A DNA stretch of 64,000 bases from Halothermothrix orenii H 168 (GTDB taxonomy: Bacteria; Bacillota; Halanaerobiia; Halanaerobiales; Halothermotrichaceae): assembly GCF_000020485.1 (NCBI RefSeq), contig NC_011899.1:869937-933936 (forward strand), in the 5' to 3' direction. Positions 43,509 through 52,428 of this stretch are shown piece after piece. The notes below the pieces were generated by a model. It did no database searches. It saw only the letters and a list, made by a program, of their open reading frames with translations, and was not told where the DNA came from. A program made the position numbers and the translations under genes. Within the stretch, counting starts at the first letter, position 1, and every line of letters begins with the position of its first letter.

Positions 43509-44153
43509 ATGGCTAGTACAATGAAAATCAATAAAGATAAGTTGAGAATTGTTACTGAGGTTTTATTTCTTATATTATTCTTCTTTCTCTTTAGAAACAA
43601 TAGTCTACAGAGGTGGATTATTTTCTTTGGAGCAGGAATAATAATTTCAGTATTTACTGGTAGATTTTATTGTGCCTGGGCTTGCCCTATTGGTACTATG
43701 ATGAGGCCGATTAGTTGGCTTTATAAGAAGTTACAGATAAAGAGATTAAAGCCACCATCTTTTATGAAAAAAAGTTGGATAAAATGGGGTTTACTAATGC
43801 TGTTTATAGTAGTAATGATTGGAACTAAGGTCTTGAAGATTAAGTTTAATTTACTCTTATATCTAACTTTACTTGGAGTACTTATATCATTACTATTTGA
43901 AGAAGAACTTTGGCATAAATATATTTGTCCATATGGTACTTTGTTTTCTGTATTTACCCGGCCAGCTAAATATGGTTTAAAAATAATAGAAGAGAAATGT
44001 ATTTCCTGTGGCAAATGTGAGAAGGTCTGCTTAAATAATAGTATAAGCATATTGGCAAATAAAAAGAGAAAGATAAGTAATAAAGACTGTTTACTCTGTT
44101 TTAAATGTCAGGAAGTCTGTTCTGTAGAGGCAATATCCTTTGCTAAAGTATAA
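43509..44153 (+). CDS. Membrane-anchored 4Fe-4S ferredoxin, NapH/CcoG-like
   Basis: A 214-residue protein with three or four membrane helices, cysteine motifs CAWACPIG and CPYG in the membrane part, and two C-terminal [4Fe-4S] motifs, CISCGKCEKVC and CLLCFKCQEVC. The NapH/RnfC-like layout suggests electron transfer across or along the membrane. The partner is unknown; the adjacent cupin gives no clue. ATG 43509 follows AAGGTGGGG. It starts a separate unit after the RND operon. Confidence 0.85.
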   Translation: MASTMKINKDKLRIVTEVLFLILFFFLFRNNSLQRWIIFFGAGIIISVFTGRFYCAWACPIGTMMRPISWLYKKLQIKRLKPPSFMKKSWIKWGLLMLFIVVMIGTKVLKIKFNLLLYLTLLGVLISLLFEEELWHKYICPYGTLFSVFTRPAKYGLKIIEEKCISCGKCEKVCLNNSISILANKKRKISNKDCLLCFKCQEVCSVEAISFAKV

Positions 44154-44282
44154 AAAAAGTTTGTTAGAAATTTTCACCGGGAATTATAGATCCCTATATC
44201 AACACTTTTCTAACACTTAATAAAAGTCTTTAATTAAAGAAATAATACTTATACTAATTAATTTATGAAAGGGGTTTTAAAA

Positions 44283-44600
44283 ATGGATATTATTAAAATG
44301 AAGGAGATTGAAGGAAGTAAAAACAAAAGAGGTGTAGTGGCAAAACAAATACTTAAACATGATAATGCTCAGGTGATGAATCTTGTGCTGGAACCGGGGA
44401 ATGTAGTTCCTGAACATTCAGTACCTGTTGATGTTTTTTTCTATATTGTTGAAGGAAAAGGGACATTGAAGATTGGGGATGAGGAAGCAGTAGTTGAAGC
44501 AACAGATATTATAACAGTTCAACCAAATACAAAGATGTCCCTGGTGGCAGATCAGGGAGAGAACTTTGTTGTACTTAATGTGAAGACTCCTAGTTTATAA
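44283..44600 (+). CDS. Cupin-domain protein
   Basis: A 105-residue single cupin. Motif 1 region VLEPGNVVPEHSVPVDVFFYIVEG has one histidine in the usual place (EHS) but Val and Phe elsewhere, so a complete metal site is not obvious. Motif 2 is DIITVQPNTKMSL. It may be a small binding or isomerase-type protein; the function is unknown. ATG 44283 follows GAAAGGGG. Confidence 0.85.
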   Translation: MDIIKMKEIEGSKNKRGVVAKQILKHDNAQVMNLVLEPGNVVPEHSVPVDVFFYIVEGKGTLKIGDEEAVVEATDIITVQPNTKMSLVADQGENFVVLNVKTPSL

Positions 44601-44651
44601 TTAGGGTATATTAAATTAATAAAATATAAAAATGGAATTATTATTTACATT

Positions 44652-44700
44652 ATAAGGTCTTACCAAAGTAAAATTGGGAGACCTTATTTTATTTGTTCTT
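44652..44700 (+). terminator. Terminator after the cupin gene
   Basis: ATAAGGTCT (44652-44660) pairs perfectly with AGACCTTAT (44679-44687), followed by TTTATTTGTTCTTT. The remaining stretch to 44900 shows no intact gene. Confidence 0.82.
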
Positions 44701-44900
44701 TAGCGTCTGGTTAAGATTGACAATTTACTAATTCCATCAATTTATCAAAGGATTTTAAAGTTTGTTGTTGAATATTAAAAATAATAACATCATCTTCTTT
44801 ACTTGGATACTATAACATTAGATAAAGAAGAGGGCTGAAGCTTTTATACATCTAAAAGGCCTTATATTCTGAATTCTCCTAAATAAAAATAGCAAAATAA

Positions 44901-45388
44901 TTGATCGAAGAGTCAAGAGGTTTTCCAGGAAAGGCTATGGTAGTATCTGTAGATAGATTTACTGCTATAAAAATGTATGATAAGGTCCAGTATTATTGGG
45001 AAGAAAAGCTTAAAATACTATATATAGAAAGGTCAAATGCTAGATCTGGTATAGAAAAGAATAAAATAAATAAGAAAAACTACATGAAAAGTATAGAAAT
45101 GGCAGTAGTAATAAGCGGTGATGGAGATGATGAAGAAAAATTTATAAATTGGAGAAACTTCTCCAGGATAATAAGACTAGAATTAATTTTTCAGAAAGAT
45201 ATAAGGCTATAATTGATAGATATAATTCCGGTAACACAACTAACGAAAACTATTATGAAGACTTAACTAACTTTGTAGATGATTTAAAAGAAGAAGAGGA
45301 AAGGCATATAAGGGAAGGACTAACAGAAGAATTAGAAATATATGATTTACTAAAGAAGGATATTTTTACAGGAAATATCCTGGGCTAA
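44901..45388 (+). pseudogene. Wrecked type I restriction subunit hsdR (internal and C-terminal fragments)
   Basis: Two frames joined by a deletion. The first (44901-45180) reads GFPGKAMVVSVDRFTAIKMYD and MAVVIS...EEKFINW, the helicase-proximal part of HsdR. The second (frame of 45149-45388) reads INFSERYKAIIDRYNSG and EEEERHIREGLTEELEIYDLL, the extreme C-terminus. The several hundred residues normally between them are missing and the reading frame shifts. The N-terminal nuclease half is absent. No hsdM or hsdS lies near. The identification rests on these recognisable stretches. Confidence 0.8.
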
Positions 45389-45630
45389 TTAAAAGATTGG
45401 AAAACCGTTATTTGCATTATAATAAGAACCTTGACTATATTGCTGAATTAGAAGAGAAGAAAAAGGTATTTGTAATCAGGCCAGTTAAAAAGATAGAGAT
45501 TAGCAGGTTAGAGAGGAATAGAGAGAAGATTAAAGCCCTTTATAAACAGGGGTATTCAGAGACCATTAGGCAGTATAATAATTTAATGAACTGGATTAAT
45601 AGTATTTCAGAGGTCCAGGTTTCACAGTAA
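45385..45630 (+). pseudogene. C-terminal remnant of a patatin-like phospholipase gene
   Basis: About 80 codons reading RYLHYNKNLDYIAELEEKKK, VFVIRPVKKIEISRLERN and IKALYKQGY. This is the tail that follows the catalytic domain in bacterial patatin-like proteins (the KVFVIRP...SRLE...LY..GY pattern). The Ser-Asp catalytic domain is missing. It begins within the end of the hsdR remnant, in another frame, so both genes were cut and joined. Confidence 0.6.
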
Positions 45631-45718
45631 TAAGATTCTTTTATCTATAAATATTAAAAGTAGCAGAAGTAATGGGAAGTAACGAGATAGACAGGGATTT
45701 TTATAAAAAGAAGGTGAA

Positions 45719-47233
45719 ATGATGACGAAAGTCTTTTTGACAGGGTCAACAGGTACAATGGGGCAAGCCACATTAAAGGCGTTACTTAAAGCAGATTCTT
45801 TTGAAATAATTGTACTGGTAAGGGATACAAAGAAAGATAGGAAGATTATAAAACCATATATAAAGGAAAAAAACTTGCAGGTCTATTATGGTGATCTAAC
45901 CAACTATAATGATGTATTAAAGTGTATGGTAGGAGCAGATATAGTCCTGCATTGTGCTGCACTTGTATCACCAGCTGCAGATTACTGTCCAGAAGCAGCC
46001 ATGAATATCAATTATGGATCTACAATTAATATAATTAAAGCTATAAAAGCACAACCAGATTGGGAAGAAATCAGACTAGTATATATTGGAACTGTTGCAA
46101 AAACAGGAGATAGGATGCCACCTATCCACTGGGGAAGGGTTGGTGATCCAATAAAACCCAGTATACATGATTACTATGCTGTTTCAAAGGTGGCAGCAGA
46201 AAGGGCTGTAATAGAGTCAGGATTAAAATACTGGGTTTCATTGAGACAGACAGGTATAATAAGTGAAAAAATGACGGAAATTAAAGCTCCCATTATCTTT
46301 CACAATTGTTTAGATAATGTTTTAGAATATATTACAGAAAAAGATTCTGGAGTACTGATGAGAAATTGCTGTAATGATCTACCAGATGATTTCTGGAGAC
46401 ATATCTATAATATTGGTGGTGGTCCTGGCTGTCGAATGAGCAGTTACGAAATGTTTAAAGGTTTGTTTGAGTCTTTAGGAATAAATAATCTGGAGAATGT
46501 AATTAGTTCAAAATGGTTTGCAATTAGAAATTTTCATGGACAATATTATCTGGATAGTGATAAATTAAACGATTATTTAAATTTTAGAAGCCAGAATAAA
46601 CAATATTTTTATAAACTTTATTTAAAAAAGTTGAGATTGTTTCTTCCCATAGCCAGAACCCTCACCAGAGTACCTGGTGGTGAAAAACTAATCGGGAAAA
46701 TTATTAAAAAACAGTTTAAAAAACTGCTACTTGATGAAAGAGGTACATTGAACTGGATAGTGAATGATAAGAAGGAATTTATTGAGCCTTTCTTTATATC
46801 CATAGAAAAGTGGGATGAAATTCCTCTTTTATATAAATTTAAACATTTTACAGATTGGGATAAAGCTATCTGGATTGACCATGGCTATGATGAAAGCAAA
46901 AAGGAATCAGAGTTGTCCATTGAAGATCTTGAAGGTGCAGCTGAATTTAGGGGAGGCCGATTATTATCAAATAGTATGGAAAAAGGTGATTGGCAAACGA
47001 AGCTGGAGTGGAAATGTGCTTTTGGCCATAAGTTTACGGCCAGTCCCAGATTGATTCTGGAGGGAGGGCACTGGTGTCCTGTATGTGAACGAAAAAGCTG
47101 GAACTACCACGAAATCGCAAAAAGAAGCCCGTTTTTTGCCCAGGTCTGGTATTCTTTACATGATAGAGATGAGCCACTCAGGGAGTATCCCAAAAAGGTC
47201 AGTGAACTGGATGTTTTCCCTGCCTCTCTTTAG
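45719..47233 (+). CDS. NAD-dependent epimerase/SDR with C-terminal zinc-ribbon-like tail
   Basis: A 504-residue protein. The extended SDR fold starts VFLTGSTGTMGQATLKALLK, with DIVLHCAALVSPA and the catalytic IHDYYAVSKVAAER (Tyr and Lys). After about residue 400 comes a different module: LEWKCAFGHKFTASPRLILE followed by GGHWCPVCE, with Cys/His pairs suited to zinc. Such a tail is rare on SDR proteins. The substrate is unknown. GAAGGTGAAATG precedes it. It stands alone between the hsdR/patatin remnants and the rib operon. Confidence 0.75.
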   Translation: MMTKVFLTGSTGTMGQATLKALLKADSFEIIVLVRDTKKDRKIIKPYIKEKNLQVYYGDLTNYNDVLKCMVGADIVLHCAALVSPAADYCPEAAMNINYGSTINIIKAIKAQPDWEEIRLVYIGTVAKTGDRMPPIHWGRVGDPIKPSIHDYYAVSKVAAERAVIESGLKYWVSLRQTGIISEKMTEIKAPIIFHNCLDNVLEYITEKDSGVLMRNCCNDLPDDFWRHIYNIGGGPGCRMSSYEMFKGLFESLGINNLENVISSKWFAIRNFHGQYYLDSDKLNDYLNFRSQNKQYFYKLYLKKLRLFLPIARTLTRVPGGEKLIGKIIKKQFKKLLLDERGTLNWIVNDKKEFIEPFFISIEKWDEIPLLYKFKHFTDWDKAIWIDHGYDESKKESELSIEDLEGAAEFRGGRLLSNSMEKGDWQTKLEWKCAFGHKFTASPRLILEGGHWCPVCERKSWNYHEIAKRSPFFAQVWYSLHDRDEPLREYPKKVSELDVFPASL

Positions 47234-47393
47234 TTTCTTGATTGAGTTTATTAATAATAGAAATCACCTAAATTTAAAATAAAGAAAACCCCTTTCTATA
47301 GCTGGAATAATAAGGACCACAGTTTAATAGATATGTTATAGAAAAGAAGAAGGAAAGGGGTATAGATATAACTGGAGAAATAATATAAACATA

Positions 47394-47424
47394 GCCTTCC
47401 ATGAAATTGGAAGGCCTTTTTATT
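47394..47424 (+). terminator. Terminator between the SDR gene and the rib operon
   Basis: GCCTTCCA (47394-47401) pairs perfectly with TGGAAGGC (47408-47415), followed by CTTTTTATT. The spacer 47234-47472 also has ACCCCTTTC near 47288 facing GAAAGGGGT near 47353. The FMN riboswitch consensus was looked for and not found. Confidence 0.8.
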
Positions 47425-47472
47425 GATTGGGAATTTTAAAGTAATATCTATTTATGCTCAGGAGGGGATGTG

Positions 47473-48585
47473 GTGAGAATACATGCAGATACCCACCATT
47501 CTTATATGCAGAAAGTCCTCGAACTGGCGAGAAAGGGAGAGGGGTATACAGCCCCCAATCCGCTGGTAGGAGCAATTATAGTCAGGGAGGGGGAGATAGT
47601 CGGCCAGGGCTTCCATCAGTATTATGGCGGCCCTCATGCGGAAATACTGGCCCTGGAGGAAGCAGGAGAAAGGGCCAGGGGGGCCACCTTATATGTGAAC
47701 CTGGAACCCTGCTGCCACTATGGTAAAACACCCCCCTGTACAAAAAAGATTATAGATTCAGGGGTAAAAAGGGTTCTGGCAGCAATGTTTGATCCCAATC
47801 CCCTCGTTGCAGGCAAAGGGGTAAAGGAATTGCAGGAAAATGGCATAGAGGTTGAAGTGGGGCTTCTGAGAAAAGAGGCAGAAAGACTGAATGAAGTTTA
47901 TATAAGATATATTAGTTCAGACCGGCCTTTTGTATATTTAAAATCAGCCCTTACCCTGGACGGTTTTATTGCAACAGTAACGGGCGACTCCAGATGGATC
48001 AGTAATGAAAAGGCCCGCCTCTTTGCCCATACCTTAAGACATAAGGTAGATGCCGTCCTGGTGGGGATAGGGACAATATTAAAGGATGATTCTGCCCTCA
48101 CTACCCGGCTTCCCGATGGCAGGGGAGAGGATAGCATAAGGATTATACTGGATCCTGAGCTGAGTATTCCGCCTGATGCCAGGGTTATCAATCAAAAATC
48201 TAGGAAAAGGACGATCCTAGTTTGTGGAGAGGATTATGACAACAAAAAGTATCAGGGGCTTCTCAGGAAAGAGAATCTTGAAATCCTGTCTGTACAATTG
48301 AATGAAGAAGGGAAAATACCCTTAAAAGCATTACTGAGGATACTCCATAAGCAGGGTATCAGCAGTATTCTGGTGGAAGGCGGGGGAAGGGTTAATTACT
48401 CCTTTTTAAAGGAAGGCCTGGTTGATAAAGTTTATTTTTTTATCGCACCTATAATACTAGGTGGCGATGATGGCATAAGGGTATTTAGTGGCGAGGGTGT
48501 AGCTGATATTGAAAAAGCATGGAAATTAAGGGATGTCCAATATAATTTTTTTGATGATAATATTTTAATCTCAGCCTATTTATAG
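47473..48585 (+). CDS. ribD: Bifunctional riboflavin deaminase/reductase
   Basis: Second and third steps of riboflavin synthesis: deamination of the pyrimidine and NADPH-dependent reduction of its ribosyl group. The N-terminal deaminase domain has TAPNPLVGAIIV, PHAEILALEEAG and the zinc site EPCCHYGKTPPC. The reductase domain starts near residue 145 (YLKSALTLDGFIAT) and has VEGGGRVNYSFLKEGLV. It has about 371 residues. GTG 47473 follows GGAGGGG (47461-47467); GTG 47470 is too close. First gene of ribDEBAH; base composition looks richer in G and C than the flanks. Confidence 0.94.
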   Translation: MRIHADTHHSYMQKVLELARKGEGYTAPNPLVGAIIVREGEIVGQGFHQYYGGPHAEILALEEAGERARGATLYVNLEPCCHYGKTPPCTKKIIDSGVKRVLAAMFDPNPLVAGKGVKELQENGIEVEVGLLRKEAERLNEVYIRYISSDRPFVYLKSALTLDGFIATVTGDSRWISNEKARLFAHTLRHKVDAVLVGIGTILKDDSALTTRLPDGRGEDSIRIILDPELSIPPDARVINQKSRKRTILVCGEDYDNKKYQGLLRKENLEILSVQLNEEGKIPLKALLRILHKQGISSILVEGGGRVNYSFLKEGLVDKVYFFIAPIILGGDDGIRVFSGEGVADIEKAWKLRDVQYNFFDDNILISAYL

Positions 48586-48598
48586 GGAGGTAATGTGT

Positions 48599-49261
48599 TT
48601 GTTCACCGGAATCGTCCAGGAAATCGGGGTACTCAGAGAAGTAGTCCGGACAGGAGGTACTTATCTTTTTTCCATTACTGCCCGGAGGGTTTTGCAGGAC
48701 ATTAAGAAGGGAGATAGCATAGCCGTTAATGGGGTCTGCCTGACTGTAATAGATTTTAACGGAAATAGCTTTAATGCTGAACTTATGCCGGAAACATTAA
48801 AGGCCAGTAATCTGGGTGATTTAAAGCCCGGTGCATTACTGAATCTGGAGCAGGCAGTGAGGGCAAAGGATTTTCTCGGAGGCCATATAGTGACCGGCCA
48901 TGTTGATGGGATTGGAGTAGTTAAAAGTATCAGGAAAAATAGAAATGCTTATTTAGTGGAAATTGGGATCAAAAAGGACCTGACCAGATATCTGGTGGAG
49001 AAAGGGTCCATAGCAGTAAACGGAGTCAGCCTGACCATAATGGAACTTTATTCTGATTCTTTCCTCATCTCCCTGACCAGGGAAACCTGGAATTCTACTA
49101 ATTTACATTGTGTAAAGACAGGGGATAGTTTGAATATAGAAACTGATTTGCTTGGCAAATATGTCTACAAAATCCTGAAAAATTATTTCGGGAATAAAGA
49201 GTTTGTACCCCATCATACAACTATAAACAGGGAATTTTTGATTGAAAATGGTTTTATCTGA
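48599..49261 (+). CDS. ribE: Riboflavin synthase alpha chain
   Basis: Makes riboflavin from two lumazine molecules. Two lumazine-binding barrels are visible as a repeat: [14 protein letters not shown] and [12 protein letters not shown] in the first, [11 protein letters not shown] and [12 protein letters not shown] in the second. It has about 220 residues. TTG 48599 gives the usual MFTGIV start and suits GGGAGG; ATG 48593 is only 2 nt from that site. It begins 13 bp after ribD. Confidence 0.94.
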   Translation: MFTGIVQEIGVLREVVRTGGTYLFSITARRVLQDIKKGDSIAVNGVCLTVIDFNGNSFNAELMPETLKASNLGDLKPGALLNLEQAVRAKDFLGGHIVTGHVDGIGVVKSIRKNRNAYLVEIGIKKDLTRYLVEKGSIAVNGVSLTIMELYSDSFLISLTRETWNSTNLHCVKTGDSLNIETDLLGKYVYKILKNYFGNKEFVPHHTTINREFLIENGFI

Positions 49262-49275
49262 AGGGGGTTTTAAGG

Positions 49276-50490
49276 GTGGATAAGATTGAGGGAGCCCTGG
49301 AAGAGCTTAAAGAGGGGAAAATGGTCATAGTAGTTGATGATGAAGACAGGGAGAATGAAGGGGACCTGGTAATGGTTGCGGAAAAAGTAAGCCTACAGGC
49401 TGTCAACTTTATGATAAAAGAGGCCAGGGGCCTGGTCTGTGTTCCCATGGAGGAAGAGAGGTTGAAAAGGCTTTCAATCCCTCCCATGGTCACCTTTAAT
49501 AATGATTTGAATGAAACAGCCTTTACTGTTTCGGTGGATCATAGAGAAACTACCACCGGTATTTCTGCCCATGAGAGGGCCCTTACGATTAAAAAATTGA
49601 TAGATCCCGCCAGCACAGCTGAGGATTTCAGGAGGCCGGGCCATGTTTTTCCCCTTGCCGGGAAAAAGGGAGGGGTATTAAAAAGGCCAGGCCATACCGA
49701 AGCTGCCATTGACCTGGCCAGACTGGCCGGCTGCCATGGGGCAGGAGTCATCTGTGAGATAATTAATGATGATGGAACCATGGCCAGACTGGCAGATTTA
49801 GAGAGATTTGCCCATCACCATTGTTTAAAAATCATCAGTATAAGGGATTTGATTAAATACAGGATGAAAAAAGAAAAACTGGTCAAGAGGGTTGCTGAAG
49901 CCATGCTACCGACAGTTTTCGGTTCATTCAAGATTATTGCCTATTTAGATGTTATAGATGAGAGGGAACACCTTGCACTCATTAAAGGTGATATACGGGG
50001 GAGAGAAAAGATTCTCGTAAGGGTGCATTCTGAATGCCTGACAGGGGATGTCCTTTCCTCTCTCCGCTGTGATTGTGGGGAACAGTTGGCCCGTTCTTTA
50101 AAGATGATTGAAAGGGCTGGAGCAGGTGTCCTTTTATATATGCGCCAGGAGGGCAGGGGGATAGGGCTCAGTAACAAGATTAAAGCCTATGCCCTGCAGG
50201 AACAGGGGCTGGATACAGTTGAGGCCAATGAGGTGCTGGGTTATCCGGCTGATATGAGGGATTATGGCATGGCTGCCCAGATTCTGAAGGATTTAGGTTT
50301 GAATTCAATAAGGCTGATAACAAATAATCCAGAAAAAATAAGAGGGCTTGAGGAGTATGGCCTTTCTGTAATAGAACGGATTCCTATAATAATAAAAGCA
50401 AATGAGAAAAACAGGTTCTACCTGGAGGTAAAACAAAAGAGGATGGGACATTTGTTGAATATAATCTGTTCATTAACCTTATTACCTTAA
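49276..50490 (+). CDS. ribBA: Bifunctional DHBP synthase / GTP cyclohydrolase II
   Basis: Supplies both precursors of lumazine. RibB half: [20 protein letters not shown], the [14 protein letters not shown] loop and [13 protein letters not shown], about residues 1-200. RibA half: [20 protein letters not shown] with the zinc cysteines, [20 protein letters not shown] and [10 protein letters not shown]. At 404 residues it is the full fused form. GTG 49276 follows AAGGGGG. It lies 14 bp after ribE. Confidence 0.95.
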   Translation: MDKIEGALEELKEGKMVIVVDDEDRENEGDLVMVAEKVSLQAVNFMIKEARGLVCVPMEEERLKRLSIPPMVTFNNDLNETAFTVSVDHRETTTGISAHERALTIKKLIDPASTAEDFRRPGHVFPLAGKKGGVLKRPGHTEAAIDLARLAGCHGAGVICEIINDDGTMARLADLERFAHHHCLKIISIRDLIKYRMKKEKLVKRVAEAMLPTVFGSFKIIAYLDVIDEREHLALIKGDIRGREKILVRVHSECLTGDVLSSLRCDCGEQLARSLKMIERAGAGVLLYMRQEGRGIGLSNKIKAYALQEQGLDTVEANEVLGYPADMRDYGMAAQILKDLGLNSIRLITNNPEKIRGLEEYGLSVIERIPIIIKANEKNRFYLEVKQKRMGHLLNIICSLTLLP

Positions 50491-50564
50491 TGTTCTTATA
50501 TAATTATCTTACTTTCTTAAATTTGTTAATATCCTGATTTTTTATAGAAAGGAGTTAATTATTT

Positions 50565-51035
50565 ATGAGAAATGTTATTGAAGGCCAATTGATTGGTAAT
50601 GGTATAAGGGCAGGGATAATAGTCAGCCGCTTTAATGATTTTATAACTGAAAAACTATTGGAGGGTGCTCTTGATGGTTTGAGAAGGCATGGTGTTAAAG
50701 AGGAAGATATAAGCATTATAAGGGTTCCCGGTTCCTTTGAAATACCCCTTATTGCTTCAAAAGCAGCCAGGTCAGGCAGATATGATGGCATAATCTGCCT
50801 GGGTGTAGTAATAAGGGGTGAAACACCCCATTTTGAATATGTCTCTGCAGAGGTATCTAAAGGCATAGCCAAGGTTGCCCTTGATACGGGGGTGCCTGTA
50901 ATATTTGCTGTCCTGACTACTGATAACATAGAACAGGCCATCGCCCGGGCTGGTACCAAACATGGCAATAAGGGTTTTGATGCTGCCCTGTCCCTGATAG
51001 AGATGGTTAACTTGATGAAGGCAATGTCTGTTTAA
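50565..51035 (+). CDS. ribH: 6,7-dimethyl-8-ribityllumazine synthase
   Basis: Condenses the RibD and RibB products to lumazine and assembles as icosahedral or smaller shells. 156 residues with [46 protein letters not shown] (catalytic His) and [27 protein letters not shown] lies before ATG, 74 bp after ribBA. It is the last gene of the operon. No terminator was identified in the following AT-rich stretch. Confidence 0.96.
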   Translation: MRNVIEGQLIGNGIRAGIIVSRFNDFITEKLLEGALDGLRRHGVKEEDISIIRVPGSFEIPLIASKAARSGRYDGIICLGVVIRGETPHFEYVSAEVSKGIAKVALDTGVPVIFAVLTTDNIEQAIARAGTKHGNKGFDAALSLIEMVNLMKAMSV

Positions 51036-51247
51036 GAGTGTTTACATAACAAGACATTTAATGCAGATACTTAGCAATAAATGCCATTAATTGCTTGAAA
51101 GGCATGTTGTATTCTGGTATAATTAACTAAAAAATAATAAATATGTAAGAAAATTTGCTAATTTATTGGAAGGTATGTATGTTTAAAAAATTCCTTTTAT
51201 CTGCAAATAAGTTTTTGGGTTTTATTTGAATATCATAATAGTTATTT

Positions 51248-51508
51248 TAATTCCATTTACTCTAATATTTATGTAGTTGATATGGAGCAGATGATGGACA
51301 GACATGGGGAATTGGGAGTGAATTGGGATGAGTTAAAGGTATAATGTTTAAAAAATATTTTAAGTTAATTTACACAGTACTTTATACGATATCTTTCGTA
51401 TCACATTTTATACATAAATTAACCAGAATTGATTTGTTTTCTGTTATTAGTTTATTCGGTTTTTGGTTGGCAATGTTTTTATATATTATATTTCTTCCGG
51501 TGAGATAA
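51248..51508 (+). pseudogene. Remnants of an ABC-2 transporter operon
   Basis: Between ribH and the ATPase fragment (51036-51462) no intact gene is present. A piece ending at 51344 reads YVVDMEQMMDRHGELGVNWD and then stops. Its TAATG overlaps a second piece (51344-51508), MFKKYFKLIYTVLYTISFVS onward, a 54-codon permease-like N-terminus that stops in the ATPase sequence. Coupled starts of this kind are usual in ABC-2 operons. Both pieces look like leftovers of a deletion. Confidence 0.45.
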
Positions 51509-52251
51509 AGGTCAACGGCCTGGTGCCATATGAAAATAGAAAAGAAAACTCAATGCATATGGGAGTGGTTTTTGGCCAGAGATCACAATTATACTGGGAT
51601 ATTCCTGTTGAGGAAACTTTTGAACTTTTTAAGAAGATGTACAGGATTGATGAGAAACGTTTTAAGGAAAATGTTGAATTCTATGTAGACTTATTGGAAA
51701 TGGGTGATTTTATAAGGAAACCTGTCCGGACATTAAGCCTTGGCCAGAAGATGAGGGCGAACTTGACAGTGGCCTTGCTCCATGACCCTGATGTTCTTTA
51801 TCTGGATGAACCTACCATTGGCCTCGATGTTGTGGTGAAGAGTAAAATAAGAAAGTTTATTAAAGCGATAAATAAGGAAAAGGGAACCACTGTTATCCTT
51901 ACGACCCATGATATGAATGATATTGAAAATATATGTGACCGGATTATCTTGATAGACCAGGGGCAGATCTTATATGACGGCAGGCTTGCTGATTTCAAGG
52001 AAAACTATGGGAAACAGTATACAATGATGGTTCAGTTTTCTGATAATAATATAGAAATAAAAGATTCCAGGTTTAATATACTAAAAGAAGATGGGCAGTT
52101 CAAATGGTTATCTTTTTTGAAAGAGGATATAACCGTTGCTGAAGCAGTTAATTATTTAAGCAGAAATTATAATATAATCGATCTGAGTATCAAAGAACCT
52201 GATATTGAGGATATTGTCAGAAGGATATATGAGAATAAAATAGCCTTATAA
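51489..52251 (+). pseudogene. ABC transporter ATPase lacking its Walker A region
   Basis: The frame from 51489 reads SSGEIKVNGLVPYENRKE, VVFGQRSQLYWDIPVEETF, TLSLGQKMRANLTVALLHDP (signature), LYLDEPTIGLDVV (Walker B) and LTTHDMNDIENICD (switch His). These are normal for a DrrA-type ABC-2 ATPase. The N-terminal 45 residues with Walker A are missing; instead the frame opens at TTG 51463 into permease-derived sequence. The protein could not bind ATP normally. A deletion joined a permease start to the ATPase. Confidence 0.75.
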
Positions 52252-52336
52252 TACTAAAAAAATAGGGATACTTACAAAAACAAGGGATAGTGTAAAATTT
52301 AAGTAGGAAGCAGGAAAAGGAGGTATAAATATAGAA

Positions 52337-52376
52337 ATAGAGACCCAAACACCCGGTAAAGGAGTTGAGTCTCTAT
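52337..52376 (+). promoter_or_regulatory. Stem-loop around the element B transposase start
   Basis: ATAGAGAC (52337-52344) pairs with GTCTCTAT (52369-52376), with CAA/TTG continuing the stem inward; AAAGGAG is in the loop and ATG 52377 follows. The equivalent structure in copy A is at 36823-36867. Confidence 0.6.
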
Positions 52377-52419
52377 ATGAATATTATACTTGAAAATATT
52401 AATAATCTCAATACCTTAG

Positions 52420-52428
52420 AAGAAACTG
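52420..52428 (+). repeat. Target-site duplication, left of IS copy C
   Basis: AAGAAACTG, repeated exactly at 53965-53973 on the other side of copy C. Nine bp is the size I recall for ISLre2-family insertions. Confidence 0.9.

Noticed and set aside
44720-44800. Minus-strand reading KEDDVIIFNIQQQTLKSF as a Cas2-like remnant
   Set aside because: Only about 30 codons are open, similarity is superficial, and no CRISPR repeat or cas gene is nearby.
47234-47472. FMN riboswitch ahead of ribD
   Set aside because: None of the conserved RFN blocks could be found; the leader holds only simple inverted repeats and a terminator.
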